The notes beneath the pieces are model-generated. The model made no database searches. It was not told the origin of the DNA and saw nothing but the letters and a program-made list of their open reading frames with translations. From assembly GCA_031254035.1 (NCBI GenBank), contig JAIRVF010000068.1, forward strand, positions 1 through 37,362: DNA of 37,362 nucleotides, in the 5' to 3' direction. The translations under genes were made by a program, and so were the position numbers. Each line of letters begins with the position of its first letter. The first letter of the stretch is position 1. Source of the stretch: Paenibacillus sp. Lineage in GTDB: Bacteria > Bacillota > Bacilli > Paenibacillales > Paenibacillaceae. Below, piece after piece: positions 7,230 to 16,407 of the stretch.

Positions 7230-8744
7230 TTAAACCAGAGCCTGCAGATTGCTTTGTGCCCTTTTGATGCCTTGGAGGCTATTCTCATTATTGCCGAAAA
7301 GTGATTGAAGCGTAGCAAGTAGCTCCTGGAGTGTGGCCGAGGTTTGTTCATTCACAGTAGCCAAATGCGAAGTGGAATCGTCAATAGAGCCTGAGAACAT
7401 GGCAATTTCACGAATATTTCCACGATAAGTGTTTGAAATCTCCAGCAATTCTGTGATGGATTCTTTGATCGAATTAAAGGCCTCATAAGTCTCACCGGTT
7501 AATACACTACTCTTTTGCATCCGCTCCGCGACCTGTCCCATGCGGTTAATGGTATCATTCATCAGTCCTGAGAAACTTTCCATTTCCGAAGAGATTTGTT
7601 CCGCCGAGCCTGATGCAACTTCAGCCAGTTTGCGAATTTCTTTGGCTACCACGGCAAAACCTCGCCCATGATCGCCTGCTCTGGCCGCCTCGATGCTTGC
7701 GTTCAATGACAGCAAATTGGTCTGGTTGGCAATCTCTTGGATGGTTTGGCTAAATTCCGAGGTGCGGTGCACCCTATCCGTCAGGCTTTGGATATCCGCG
7801 GACATCGCGTCAATCTGCTGTTTAAACTCCAAAATGGCCTCGTTCAGCAGTTCCACCTTATCCTTGCCCGTTTCAGACAATCGGTTTGCTTGGCCGGTTT
7901 GCTCGAGCAGTGTTTCTGTTGAACCTGTCATCTGATTCACCATCATATCCATCTGTTTTACGGACTCATTGATGGCATACGTCGAATCCACCTGCGTCGA
8001 CGCGCCGCTAGAAATTTCCTGGAATGCTACGTTCATCTGCTCGAAGGAAGCCATATTGTCTTCGATGCCTTGGGTAATCTCATTGACATTCCCTGTTACC
8101 AAGACCACATTTTGCATTAAATGGTCTTTCTGTTCCCTCTGCTCAAGCATCAGCTTTTCGCTTTGATTCCGGGCGGTGTTCATCTGTCTCATCAATGTAT
8201 TCGTGACCCGAAGGAGCAAGAATGCCATGATGGATACAAGTACCACCATTATTATTGCCTGCTGTTTATCCTGGAGCGTCATCGAAATGCCCGTGTTTCC
8301 GAAGGCCAGATAAATTGTGATGAGCAGCGAATACAGAAGGGTAATAGAGGTAATTACGAGCTGAAGCGTTATGATAGCCAGCATGATTAGATAATAGACA
8401 GCGTAAAAGCTTGCCATCGTCGGTTTAACGAAAGACTGAACTCCGATGTTCAAAGCCATGCTAAGCACGCTGATGTAGCCGATGTAATTGATATATTTCT
8501 TTCGTATATGTAAATAAACATAGGTAACCAGGGCAGAAACATTAATTAAAAAACAAAAGTTGGTCAAACTCATCAAATGGTCCGGATCCACGGTCGTAGC
8601 CGCAAAAAGCGTCGTGACGAAAATCGCGACCAGCAAAATTTTATTTCTTCCAGCCATATCCTTTTCTTGAAGCGTCAATATCCTTCCCGAACTTGTAACA
8701 TCCCTCCCGGATGACGTGCTTTTTTTATTACTCCATTTCCCCAT
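7230..8744 (-). CDS. Methyl-accepting chemotaxis-type receptor with a six-helix membrane sensor
   Basis: The 504-residue product has a short cytoplasmic start, then about six closely spaced transmembrane helices (residues about 33-185) with almost no loops. There is no extracellular Cache or four-helix sensor and no clear HAMP. The C-terminal half is a coiled-coil MCP signalling domain with the conserved tip [20 protein letters not shown] followed by [17 protein letters not shown], which binds CheA and CheW. No CheR-binding pentapeptide is visible at the end. AAGGAG lies 9 nt before the ATG. The gene stands alone. A sensor buried in the membrane suggests detection of a membrane-borne or energy-state signal, which is inference. 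Confidence 0.9.
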   Translation of the reverse strand: MGKWSNKKSTSSGRDVTSSGRILTLQEKDMAGRNKILLVAIFVTTLFAATTVDPDHLMSLTNFCFLINVSALVTYVYLHIRKKYINYIGYISVLSMALNIGVQSFVKPTMASFYAVYYLIMLAIITLQLVITSITLLYSLLITIYLAFGNTGISMTLQDKQQAIIMVVLVSIMAFLLLRVTNTLMRQMNTARNQSEKLMLEQREQKDHLMQNVVLVTGNVNEITQGIEDNMASFEQMNVAFQEISSGASTQVDSTYAINESVKQMDMMVNQMTGSTETLLEQTGQANRLSETGKDKVELLNEAILEFKQQIDAMSADIQSLTDRVHRTSEFSQTIQEIANQTNLLSLNASIEAARAGDHGRGFAVVAKEIRKLAEVASGSAEQISSEMESFSGLMNDTINRMGQVAERMQKSSVLTGETYEAFNSIKESITELLEISNTYRGNIREIAMFSGSIDDSTSHLATVNEQTSATLQELLATLQSLFGNNENSLQGIKRAQSNLQALV

Positions 8745-8880
8745 AAATGGCGACTCCTTTTTTATATTTTTGCCAGCGGAAAATCGCCAGCCCCTGAATA
8801 AAGCCAGCTATAGTATGATATCGGTTATAAAACTGCTTTTTGTAAGACAAATGAAGTGGAAAATGTTTTATGAAAAACGT

Positions 8881-8915
8881 AAAACAGCCTTCTCTTCTAC
8901 ATGAAGAAAGGGCTG
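8881..8915 (-). terminator. Rho-independent terminator after the HPr-family gene
   Basis: On the minus strand, CAGCCCTTTCTTC pairs with GAAGAGAAGGCTG (one mismatch, one wobble) around a 5-nt loop, then TTTT. It closes the rapZ-yvcK-whiA-HPr unit about 50 bp past the last stop. The reverse strand also ends in CTTTT, so it may work in both directions. Confidence 0.75.
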
Positions 8916-8967
8916 CTTTTGATAAGAACCGCTAGGTAAAAAAACCCTGGCGGAATATGGGTCCGTA

Positions 8968-9237
8968 TTATTGGTTCTCGAGTTCTTCCTTGCCCACCAA
9001 GCTAACTAAAGCGTTTACAGCCTGATCTGCATCCGCGCCTTCGGCACTAATGATGATTTCTGTACCTGAACTGATTGCAAGGCTCATAATTCCCATGATA
9101 CTCTTGGCGTTCACTTTTTTATCATCTTTTTCCACGAAAATTTCAGACGAGTATTTATTCGCTTCTTGGACGAACAACGCTGCCGGTCTGGCATGAAGAC
9201 CCGTTTTCAAACGGACAACTACCGGGTGCTTTGTCAT
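8968..9237 (-). CDS. HPr-family phosphocarrier protein (Crh locus, but with His15)
   Basis: The 89-residue product, normal length for HPr, has both phosphorylation sites. His15 in TGLHARPA is the site used by enzyme I, and Ser46 in NAKSIMGIMSL is the site used by HPr kinase. HprK is encoded at 33482-34420 in this window. The position just downstream of whiA is where B. subtilis keeps crh, whose product has Gln instead of His15, so here the locus holds a protein that could still work in sugar phosphotransfer. The start is ATG 9235-9237. An upstream ATG at 9268-9270 in the same frame has no ribosome site. Whether the genome has another ptsH beside ptsI cannot be seen here. Confidence 0.9.
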   Translation of the reverse strand: MTKHPVVVRLKTGLHARPAALFVQEANKYSSEIFVEKDDKKVNAKSIMGIMSLAISSGTEIIISAEGADADQAVNALVSLVGKEELENQ

Positions 9238-9294
9238 GGAAACCTTACCCCCTATTTTAGAAATCTGCATAGCTCTCACACCATATTTGGTAAC

Positions 9295-9308
9295 ATTATA
9301 ACATTATA
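9295..9308 (-). promoter_or_regulatory. Tandem TATAAT boxes upstream of the HPr-family gene
   Basis: Two perfect TATAAT hexamers on the minus strand (9308-9303 and 9300-9295), separated by 2 bp, lie in the 97-bp gap between whiA and the HPr-family gene. No good -35 is visible at 17 nt from either. They suggest that the gene may also be transcribed on its own. Confidence 0.35.
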
Positions 9309-9334
9309 ACATGAACGACACTAGAAAAAAAAAG

Positions 9335-10264
9335 CTAGCCGTTTCGAATCTTCTCAGCCAGCTCGTCGATCTTGCGGAGACGGTGGTTTACACCGGATTT
9401 GCTGACGGTTCCCTTCAGAAGTTCACCGACTTCTTTCAGATTCATATCCGGGTGCGCTAGACGGATTTCGGCAACCTCCCGCAGCTTGTCGGGCAGATTC
9501 TCAAGCCCCAATTCCTTCTGCAAAAGTTTGATGTTGTCGATTTGCCGGACGGCGGCTCCAATCGTCTTGTTCAGATTGGCTGTTTCGCAGTTCACAATCC
9601 GGTTCACGGAATTGCGCATATCGCGCATGATACGTACATCCTCAAACTTGAACAATGCTTGATGCGCTCCGATCAGGCTCAAGAATTCGATGATTTTCTC
9701 GCCTTCCTTGATGTATAGGACAAATCCCTTCTTCCGCTCGATACAGCGGGCATTCAGCTCAAATTCATTAGCCAGTTCCACCAAGGCCTTGCAATGCTCT
9801 TCGTACATGGAGGAGATCTCCAAATGGTAAGAGGAGCCCTCCGGATTATTCACCGACCCTCCAGCCATAAATGCCCCGCGCAGGTATGCGCGTTTGCAGC
9901 AGTTTTTCTTGACCAGGTCTGGGTGAATGTCCGCCCGGAACAAAAAGCCTTCTGATACTATCTTCAGTTCTTTCAGTATTTCCTGAACGCGGGCAGGAAT
10001 ACGGACAATGTAGACATTATTTTTTTTCAAGCGCATTTTCTTGCGGACGAGCAGCTCAGTATGGGCTTGAAAATGTTTTTTGATGAGCGTGTATATCCGT
10101 CTGGCAATGGCCGCATTCTCGGTGGATATATCCAAAATGACCCTTTTGTTCGAAAGCTGCACAGCCCCGTTCATGCGGATCAGTGCCGACAATTCGGCCT
10201 TTTCGCAGCAGGCGTCTGCTTCGATCATGGTCAATTCTTTTTTTGTCAGCGCCGCAAACGACAC
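9335..10264 (-). CDS. whiA: WhiA-type DNA-binding protein (sporulation/division regulator homologue)
   Basis: The product of about 309 residues has the WhiA layout. An N-terminal part starts with [19 protein letters not shown], followed by a LAGLIDADG-homing-endonuclease-like domain ([26 protein letters not shown]). The C-terminal helix-turn-helix ([29 protein letters not shown]) binds DNA. In Streptomyces WhiA controls sporulation division, and in Bacillus it affects cell division and chromosome segregation. The start is GTG 10262-10264, because AGAGGTGAG lies just upstream. The alternative GTG at 10271-10273 would overlap that ribosome site. It follows yvcK with almost no gap. Confidence 0.95.
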   Translation of the reverse strand: MSFAALTKKELTMIEADACCEKAELSALIRMNGAVQLSNKRVILDISTENAAIARRIYTLIKKHFQAHTELLVRKKMRLKKNNVYIVRIPARVQEILKELKIVSEGFLFRADIHPDLVKKNCCKRAYLRGAFMAGGSVNNPEGSSYHLEISSMYEEHCKALVELANEFELNARCIERKKGFVLYIKEGEKIIEFLSLIGAHQALFKFEDVRIMRDMRNSVNRIVNCETANLNKTIGAAVRQIDNIKLLQKELGLENLPDKLREVAEIRLAHPDMNLKEVGELLKGTVSKSGVNHRLRKIDELAEKIRNG

Positions 10265-10269
10265 GGGTC

Positions 10270-11271
10270 TCACCTCTTTCGTAATATCCAGTCCTGAACT
10301 AGCTGGTAAATATGATGACTCAGTTTTTCGGCATCATGCCGCAAATACGTCCGGAAAAGCACAAGCGTGTCGGCGATGACCTTGTATCCGAGATTTGTAA
10401 CCTCGTCATAATCAAGCTCAACCGGCTTTGCACCCTTTTCGGCATATTTATCCTGTACCTGCGGAGGAATATCTCCGCTGTTTACAATGACATAGTCAAA
10501 CAAATGTTTGCCGATATGATCATAAATAGCCTGAAGATGATCGCTGACGGTATATCCGTCGGTTTCTCCCGGTTGGGTCATAACGTTGCAAACAAAAATT
10601 TTAATGGCCTCTGAAGCCATCACGGCTTCTGCGAGCTTGGGAACCAGCAGGTTCGGAAGAATACTAGTGTACAAGCTGCCCGGACCGATCAGAATCGCGT
10701 CAGCCTCTTCGATCGCAGCCACAGCCTCCGGTAGTGGTTCAACCTCTGAAGGCTCTAGGAAAACCCGTTTTATGCGTCCGCCGACTTCTGGAATCTTCGA
10801 TTCGCCAGTCACGATCGTTCCGTCCACCATTTCTGCGGACAGCACGACTGCCTCACCGGCTGCGGGCAGTACGCGCCCACGCACAGCAAATACGCGGCTC
10901 AGCTCCCGTACTGCCGTGACAAAGTCACCGCTGATGTCGGTTATCGCTGCCAAAATCAAGTTGCCTAAGCTATGTCCAGCAAGGCCCGAGCCGCTGCTAA
11001 AGCGGTATGTCAGCATCTCGGACATCAGCGGCTCAACATCGGCCAGCGCCGTCAGTACGTTGCGGATATCACCAGGCGGTGGCATTTGCAGTTCGCTCCG
11101 CAAAATGCCTGAGCTGCCTCCGTCATCCGCTACGGTGACGATCGCTGTAATGTCCAGCGGCATTTCCTTTAAGCCTCTCAGCATAACGGACAGGCCCGTG
11201 CCCCCGCCCATGACAACGATCCGCGGACGCTCTCTTTTTTGTTCAGCCACTCTCATCACTTCCACTCTCAT
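10270..11271 (-). CDS. yvcK: YvcK/GlmR-family gluconeogenesis factor
   Basis: The 333-residue product is a YvcK (CofD-like/UPF0052) protein. Its N-terminal nucleotide-binding loop reads [18 protein letters not shown], followed by [14 protein letters not shown] and [12 protein letters not shown]. In B. subtilis this protein is needed for growth on gluconeogenic carbon, binds UDP-GlcNAc and adjusts cell-wall precursor supply, acting in the cytoplasm. The ATG overlaps the rapZ stop (TAATG), so translation is probably coupled. A second in-frame ATG at 11254-11256 is an alternative start. It lies between rapZ and whiA, as in other Bacillales. Confidence 0.95.
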   Translation of the reverse strand: MRVEVMRVAEQKRERPRIVVMGGGTGLSVMLRGLKEMPLDITAIVTVADDGGSSGILRSELQMPPPGDIRNVLTALADVEPLMSEMLTYRFSSGSGLAGHSLGNLILAAITDISGDFVTAVRELSRVFAVRGRVLPAAGEAVVLSAEMVDGTIVTGESKIPEVGGRIKRVFLEPSEVEPLPEAVAAIEEADAILIGPGSLYTSILPNLLVPKLAEAVMASEAIKIFVCNVMTQPGETDGYTVSDHLQAIYDHIGKHLFDYVIVNSGDIPPQVQDKYAEKGAKPVELDYDEVTNLGYKVIADTLVLFRTYLRHDAEKLSHHIYQLVQDWILRKR

Positions 11272-12170
11272 TAATGCCGATCACGTTCGGAATCCCGGTG
11301 GCTGACCGAAACCGATTCTGTTTCGCTGACCCCCAGCATTTTGCCCAAATATTCGGCTATCGCCACCGATCGGTGCTTCCCGCCGGTACATCCGATACCG
11401 ATAATAACTTGGCTTTTGCCTTCCTTTCGGTATTGCGGGATTAGAAAATGAAGCATATCCAGCAGCTTCGTCAGGAATGCCTGGGTTTCAGGCCACTTCA
11501 TGACATAATCGTATACGTCGCTGTCCTGACCGGTCCGCGGTCGCAGATTATCCACATAGTGGGGATTCGGCAGGAAGCGGACATCGAATACCAGATCGGC
11601 GTCAATCGGAATGCCATATTTGAAGCCAAACGAAGTAATGTTAACAGATAATAAATTGCCTTCAAGATGGGAAAATCTCGAAATAATTTTGTCCTTCAAC
11701 TGTCCCGCCTTCATGTTGCTCGTATCTAGCACGACAGTAGCTGAACTTTTCAGTTCCTCTAGCATTTTGCGTTCCAGGCGGATGCCGTCTAGTGGCATGC
11801 CTTCAGGCGCAAGTGGATGCCGGCGACGAGTTTCCTTGTACCGCTGTACAAGTACGGAATCCGTCGCTTCCAGAAAAAGAATCTCGCAATGAATCGTAAA
11901 ATGATCTTTGATATAGCTCAAAGATTCGGATAAAGCCGTAAAAAATTCACGTCCTCGCAAGTCAATCACCAGCGCGACTTTTGCGATTTTCCCCTTGGAC
12001 TGTTCTATCAATTCAGCAAATTTAGGTATCAGTACCGGCGGCAGGTTATCTACACAGAAAAAACCGAGATCCTCCATGCTGCGTACTGCAAGCGTCTTCC
12101 CTGCCCCCGACATGCCTGTAACAATAATCAGGGTGGCCATGGCCGACGCAGTATTTTCTCCATCAAGCAT
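11271..12170 (-). CDS. rapZ: RapZ/YvcJ-family nucleotide-binding protein
   Basis: The 299-residue product has a P-loop GMSGAGKT at about residues 19-26 followed by LAVRSMEDLGFFCVDNLPP, the RapZ hallmark. The C-terminal domain carries IGIGCTGGKHRSVAIAEYL, the conserved RNA or metabolite-binding region. In E. coli RapZ steers small-RNA decay to control GlmS. The Bacillus orthologue YvcJ is a nucleotide hydrolase without a proven RNA role, so the RNase-adapter name is by homology only. AAGGGAGGG precedes the ATG by about 8 nt. The gene opens the rapZ-yvcK-whiA-HPr series, 117 bp after glcK. Confidence 0.95.
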   Translation of the reverse strand: MLDGENTASAMATLIIVTGMSGAGKTLAVRSMEDLGFFCVDNLPPVLIPKFAELIEQSKGKIAKVALVIDLRGREFFTALSESLSYIKDHFTIHCEILFLEATDSVLVQRYKETRRRHPLAPEGMPLDGIRLERKMLEELKSSATVVLDTSNMKAGQLKDKIISRFSHLEGNLLSVNITSFGFKYGIPIDADLVFDVRFLPNPHYVDNLRPRTGQDSDVYDYVMKWPETQAFLTKLLDMLHFLIPQYRKEGKSQVIIGIGCTGGKHRSVAIAEYLGKMLGVSETESVSVSHRDSERDRH

Positions 12171-12287
12171 CAGCTTTCCCTCCCTTGGTTTGGTATTCAG
12201 AAAGCGAAGAATCGTGCTCTATTCCTAAGTCTGAATGGAGCCGACGCCTCATATGCTTAAATTCACTTCAGAAACTCTTGCCCACGC

Positions 12288-13238
12288 CTAAGAGCGAAGC
12301 AGAAGTCCGGCAGCGCCGACAACGCCAGCATCATTTCCGAGTTGTGCAGGCAGAATGGAAACACCTTTCTGCAATGGTTCCGGCGTCAATTTGGCGAATA
12401 CTTCACGCACCTCATTAAACAGGATATCCCCTGCTTTGGATACACCACCGCCGATGATGAACACTTCGGGATTAAGCGCAGCTGCAACCGCAGCCATGGA
12501 TTTGCCCAGATAGAAGGCTGCGCGCTTCACGATGCGCAAAGCCACTTCGTCTCCGGCCTTGGCCGCATCGAATACTTCCTTCGCTGCGATATGTGTCTCC
12601 AGCGCCAAAGAAGTGCGGTCGCCGCGCTCTACAGCGTCTTTGGCCATGCGGATAATGCCCGTCGCCGATGATACGGTCTCAAGGCAGCCCATTTTGCCGC
12701 AGCCGCACTGAATGGCCTCTAAATCCGGAACGACGGAAATATGCCCTAGCTCGCCTGCAAGACCGGCGAATCCTTGATAGATTTTACCGTTCAAAATGAT
12801 TCCGCCGCCTACGCCCGTTCCGAGCGTATAGCATACACAGTTTTCAATTCCCCGTCCTGCACCGCTCCAGGCTTCCCCGAGCGCGGCCACATTGGCATCG
12901 TTGTCTATTTTGATAGGCTTGCCGATTTTGTCTTCCAGAATGGCGCGGATTGGCACATCCCGGAAACCTACGTTTGGTGCAAGAATGATGATGCCTTCAC
13001 GGACATTGGTAAAGCCCGCAACCCCCGCGCCAATACCGGCAAGCTGGTCCCAGCTGTATGGGGACTGATCAACAATATGACGTACGTATTTCTCGATATT
13101 ATCGACGACAACATCCGCGCCTTTTTCCGTTTCTGTAGGCCCTTCATACGTTTGAATTAGCTGCCCTGATTGATTGCAGATGCCGACTTTAATTGCAGTT
13201 CCGCCTAAATCGACACCAACGTAGATTTGCTCAGACAT
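12288..13238 (-). CDS. glcK: ROK-family glucokinase
   Basis: The 316-residue enzyme phosphorylates glucose with ATP to glucose 6-phosphate. The N-terminal phosphate-binding motif is YVGVDLGGTAIKVG. The sugar-binding part includes KIDNDANVAALGEAW and GTGVGGGIILNG, with GLAGELGHISV. The ROK zinc-binding cysteine cluster is CGCGKMGCLE. Length and motifs match B. subtilis GlcK. The start is ATG 13236-13238 behind AAGGTGG. The frame also allows a GTG 12 bases upstream (13248-13250), too close to the ribosome site. It lies upstream of rapZ on the same strand and may be co-transcribed. Internally released glucose is the likely substrate, since no PTS gene accompanies it. Confidence 0.93.
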   Translation of the reverse strand: MSEQIYVGVDLGGTAIKVGICNQSGQLIQTYEGPTETEKGADVVVDNIEKYVRHIVDQSPYSWDQLAGIGAGVAGFTNVREGIIILAPNVGFRDVPIRAILEDKIGKPIKIDNDANVAALGEAWSGAGRGIENCVCYTLGTGVGGGIILNGKIYQGFAGLAGELGHISVVPDLEAIQCGCGKMGCLETVSSATGIIRMAKDAVERGDRTSLALETHIAAKEVFDAAKAGDEVALRIVKRAAFYLGKSMAAVAAALNPEVFIIGGGVSKAGDILFNEVREVFAKLTPEPLQKGVSILPAQLGNDAGVVGAAGLLLRS

Positions 13239-13543
13239 GTTACAAGCCACCTTTTTTCTTCAATAATAGTTTGCTCCACTGTACCCACTATAATTGAAGC
13301 TTTTCTATCGGTCAAGATATGTGAGAACTGTCACAAGCGGCTTACAGCGCCAGTTATCCGGGTTGAATCCGCTTGCCTAAACTTATTCGAAAACAGTCCT
13401 GTCGTCCCATACTCCTCCTCTCCATTATATGACAATTGTCATGTGCTTTTCATGACAGCGCACACTACCAGGCCTAGTAATAACCTTCTAAAATAAAAGT
13501 ATCAAGATTAACCCAAAAGGAATGAACGGAAATGGAGGATATT
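13239..13543. other. Divergent promoter region between glcK and the ABC-two-component operon
   Basis: About 300 bases without a gene separate two divergent transcription units. The region holds the perfect palindrome listed separately (13429-13442). A possible plus-strand promoter is ATGACA (13452-13457) with a 17-nt spacer to TAGTAA (13475-13480); the -35 is good and the -10 weak. Confidence 0.4.
13429..13442. promoter_or_regulatory. 14-bp perfect palindrome ATGACAATTGTCAT, candidate operator
   Basis: A perfect inverted repeat lies about 100 bp upstream of the ABC ATPase gene. A further half-site, CATGACAG, lies 10 bp downstream (13451-13458) and overlaps the likely -35. Two or more spaced half-sites just upstream of the promoter would suit a NarL-type activator such as the response regulator at the end of the same operon. 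That link is inference. Confidence 0.5.
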
Positions 13544-14479
13544 ATGGAAAATATTGTTGAACTCCAACATGTTTCTAAATTATATGCAGGTAAGACCGCT
13601 GTGGATGACGTCTCCTTTAACATCCCCCGGGGTACAGTCACCGCAGTTCTTGGACCTAACGGGGCGGGAAAAACGACGGCAATCTCCATGATGCTTGGAT
13701 TGCGCGAGCCTAGTCAAGGCAGTGTAAAGATCTTTGGCCTTAACCCCAAGGATGCCCAGGTGAAAAGACGCATTGGCGCAATGCTGCAGGAGGTTAGCGT
13801 TATCGATAGCCTCAAAGTGCATGAGGTTATGTCCATGGTCCGAAGCTACTATCCGAACCCTCTGGAGTTGTCAGAAATGCAGAAGCTGGCCGGATTCTCA
13901 CCCGATGAGATGAACCAACGCGCGAGCAAGATGTCTGGCGGACAGAAGCGCAGACTGGGATTTGCCCTTGCTCTTGCGGGAGATCCCGATCTTCTCTTCT
14001 TCGACGAGCCGACGGTTGGACTTGATTCTACGGCAAGACGGGCATTTTGGCAGCAAGCCAAAGCTCTGGCAAGCCGGGGTAAATCAATTCTGTTCTCTAC
14101 ACATTACTTGGAGGAAGCCGAGAATATTGCAGACCGCATTCTTCTCTTCAATAAAGGGAAGATCGCTGCGGACGGTACCCCAGCTGAAATTGTATCCAAA
14201 CTGACCAGCCGCTCGGTCACTTTTATCGCGGATCTAAAAGGTGATACCTCTTATGCTGCGGACGAAATCATCCATCGCATGCGCACCGTTCCTGGCGTAC
14301 ATGACTGCAAAGATCAGGCTGGAAGATGGATCGTCACTGCCGATAATACCGACAACGTGCTTGCAGCTATTTTCCAATACAACATCCCTGCCAGGGATAT
14401 CCGTATTGAACATGGACGGCTGGATGACGCTTTTGAGCTGATGATTGCCGGTAACGATGAGAAGGAGGCCGTTTCATAA
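13544..14479 (+). CDS. ABC exporter ATP-binding protein (YvfR/LnrL-like)
   Basis: The 311-residue ATPase has Walker A LGPNGAGKTT, a Q-loop MLQEVSVID, signature KMSGGQKRRLG, Walker B LLFFDEPTVGLD, and a switch histidine in FSTHYLEEAE. This is the DRR/CcmA-type subfamily that powers drug, lipid or antibiotic export. A C-terminal extension of about 90 residues follows, as in such exporters. I chose ATG 13544-13546 because GGAGG lies 5 nt upstream. ATG 13532-13534 (four residues longer, with AAAGGA 10 nt upstream) is also possible. The stop overlaps the permease start by one base. The operon continues with permease, histidine kinase and response regulator. The substrate is unknown. Confidence 0.92.
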   Translation: MENIVELQHVSKLYAGKTAVDDVSFNIPRGTVTAVLGPNGAGKTTAISMMLGLREPSQGSVKIFGLNPKDAQVKRRIGAMLQEVSVIDSLKVHEVMSMVRSYYPNPLELSEMQKLAGFSPDEMNQRASKMSGGQKRRLGFALALAGDPDLLFFDEPTVGLDSTARRAFWQQAKALASRGKSILFSTHYLEEAENIADRILLFNKGKIAADGTPAEIVSKLTSRSVTFIADLKGDTSYAADEIIHRMRTVPGVHDCKDQAGRWIVTADNTDNVLAAIFQYNIPARDIRIEHGRLDDAFELMIAGNDEKEAVS

Positions 14480-15216
14480 TGAAAATGTTGTTCATGCAAT
14501 GCAAAATTGAAATGCTGCGGATCATCCGCAATCCCTATTTCGTATTTTGGTCCCTGATGATGCCGATATTGTTCTATTTTATTTTCACCAAACTCGTGAA
14601 TACCGGGGGAGATAACGTCGAAGCTTGGCAGGCGCATTATTTGATGTCGATGACCACCTTCAGCGTCATGGGATCGGCTATTATGACTGTAGGTATCCGG
14701 ATGGTGCAGGAGCAGAGTCTCGGATGGTCTGTCTACATGCGGATTACACCGCTGCCCGGCAGCATCTATTTTATTTCGAAAATGTTCGGGCAAACGGTTA
14801 TGCATGCTTTATCCATCATCGTTATTTTTACTGCAGGTTTCTTGATCAACGGTGTTCATATGTCCGCTGGACAGTGGATCGGCAGCGCCCTGTGGATTCT
14901 GGTTGCCTCTATCCCTTTCCTTGCTATGGGCACGCTGGTTGGAAGCATGAAACGTGTGGATACAGCAAGCGGCGTAAGCAATGTTATTTATATGCTGATG
15001 GCCGTTCTGGGCGGTATGTGGATGCCAGTCGACAATTTCCCGTCCTTCTTGCAAACGATAGGCAAATGGCTTCCTTCCTATAACTATGGCAGTGGCGTAT
15101 GGTCGATTGCTGCGGGCCAGACGCCTGAGCTTAAACCGATTTTAATATTGGCCGGATATTTGGTCCTGTTTATGGTACTATCCATATATATTCGAAAAAA
15201 ACGGGAAGCGGTGTAG
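14479..15216 (+). CDS. ABC-2 type exporter permease (YvfS-like)
   Basis: The 245-residue product has six predicted transmembrane segments typical of the ABC-2 fold. The first follows IEMLRIIRNPYFVFWSLMMP, and others include SIIVIFTAGFLI and ILVASIPFLAMGTLVGSM. The conserved tail motif MWMPVDNFPSFLQTIGKWLP is characteristic of this permease group. The start codon shares a base with the ATPase stop (TAATG), so the two proteins are probably made in equal amounts and form the transporter as a dimer of each. There is no visible substrate-specific domain. Confidence 0.92.
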   Translation: MKMLFMQCKIEMLRIIRNPYFVFWSLMMPILFYFIFTKLVNTGGDNVEAWQAHYLMSMTTFSVMGSAIMTVGIRMVQEQSLGWSVYMRITPLPGSIYFISKMFGQTVMHALSIIVIFTAGFLINGVHMSAGQWIGSALWILVASIPFLAMGTLVGSMKRVDTASGVSNVIYMLMAVLGGMWMPVDNFPSFLQTIGKWLPSYNYGSGVWSIAAGQTPELKPILILAGYLVLFMVLSIYIRKKREAV

Positions 15217-15219
15217 TTA

Positions 15220-16407
15220 TTGAAGCGTTCCGAGTTTCATTTTTTCCCGAAAGAACTGGGATTCTTTCCTTATGTGTGGCTAGTTTATCTGTCAATGCCA
15301 ATCTATAACATGAGCCAGGAGCAGGGCTTGAAAATGGCTATAGGCTACCTGATGATTGCCTTGTTCCTATTGACCTACCGTCAGCTTTTTTTTGCAAAGA
15401 AGTGGTTTAACTTCTGGCTTGGCTTGCAAATGATTCTCTCTTTCTTTCTATGTGTATCCTTCAATCAATATAATCTGTTTCTGGGGTTTTACACGTCCAG
15501 CTTTATTGCTTATTACAAGGTGCGTCGGCATTTTAACATTGCACTGGCCATCTTTTACGCGATGCTGATCCTGCCGTTTGTGATTAATCTCCCCCAGATG
15601 GCAAGAGAGCAATTATTTATTATGCTTCCCTTTATAGCTGTCATGATGATGTCGCCGTTCGGCATGCGGTCCATGTTCAAACGGCAGAAGTTGGAAAGGG
15701 ACCTCGATGAAGCTAATGAACGGATTAAAGAGTTGGTGAAACATGAAGAACGAATGCGGATTTCACGTGACCTACATGATACTTTGGGACATACTCTATC
15801 GCTCATTACACTGAAGGGCCAGCTGGTAACCCGGCTGATCGAACGTGACCCGCAGAAAGCACTGCTGGAAGCCAAAGAGATCGAGCAGACCTCCAGAGCC
15901 GCGCTGCGCCAGGTCCGGGAGCTTGTAACCAATATGCGAACACTAACGGTAGCCGAAGAGCTGAAAGCATCTGAACGGATGTTGAGGAGCGCAGGAATTG
16001 CTTATCAGGCCAAAGGTAATTTCCAGCTTAAAGGCATCTCGGAAGTCGCTCAAAACATTCTCAGCATGTGTCTGAAGGAATCCGTCACCAACATTGTTAA
16101 ACACAGCCGGGCCGATACATGTACAATCGCGGTGGAACAAACCTCTGGTGAACTTCGGCTGACCGTTAGTGATAACGGTATCGGCTGCAACAAAGATAAT
16201 GAAACTAGAAACGATGGCAATGGTCTCAAAGGCATGAGGGAGCGTTTATCATTGATTGATGGTACACTTGAGCTCGCTTCCTCCGGCGGCATGACCGCCA
16301 CGATATGTATCCCTATTGTTAAAAGAAAAACATCCGACGAAGAACTTGCATGCGACAATGGGTCACATTTGATGCCCAAAACCCCAGCAAGGAGTGTGAA
16401 TCCATGA
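15220..16407 (+). CDS. DesK-type membrane sensor histidine kinase (YvfT-like)
   Basis: The 395-residue kinase has about five to six transmembrane helices (residues about 14-145) with short loops, so its sensor is in the membrane. A HisKA_3 dimerisation domain follows with the phospho-accepting His186 in RISRDLHDTLGH. The HATPase domain shows the N box LKESVTNIVKHSRA, the G1 box DNGIGC and the G2 box GNGLKGMRERL. The start is TTG (15220-15222), four bases after the permease stop; no other start fits the complete first helix. The 3' end overlaps the regulator gene. It probably senses the exporter's substrate or the membrane change that the substrate causes; this is inferred from the operon. Confidence 0.92.
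   Translation: MKRSEFHFFPKELGFFPYVWLVYLSMPIYNMSQEQGLKMAIGYLMIALFLLTYRQLFFAKKWFNFWLGLQMILSFFLCVSFNQYNLFLGFYTSSFIAYYKVRRHFNIALAIFYAMLILPFVINLPQMAREQLFIMLPFIAVMMMSPFGMRSMFKRQKLERDLDEANERIKELVKHEERMRISRDLHDTLGHTLSLITLKGQLVTRLIERDPQKALLEAKEIEQTSRAALRQVRELVTNMRTLTVAEELKASERMLRSAGIAYQAKGNFQLKGISEVAQNILSMCLKESVTNIVKHSRADTCTIAVEQTSGELRLTVSDNGIGCNKDNETRNDGNGLKGMRERLSLIDGTLELASSGGMTATICIPIVKRKTSDEELACDNGSHLMPKTPARSVNP

Noticed and set aside
9005..9024. cre-like site TGTAAACGCTTTAG in the HPr-family gene
   Set aside because: It matches 12 of 14 consensus positions but encodes conserved residues (AVNAL) deep in the coding sequence, so it is probably chance.
10586..11305. A 239-codon plus-strand frame opposite yvcK
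   Set aside because: The Ser/Pro-rich translation is typical of an antisense shadow, and yvcK on the other strand is a complete conserved gene.
12185..12418. 77-codon plus-strand frame between rapZ and glcK
   Set aside because: It overlaps the 3' end of glcK in antisense and has no ribosome site or recognisable similarity.
16350..16403. 18 extra N-terminal codons for the response regulator
   Set aside because: The part lies inside the kinase gene, has no receiver-domain homology, and the ribosome site AAGGAG points to ATG 16404.
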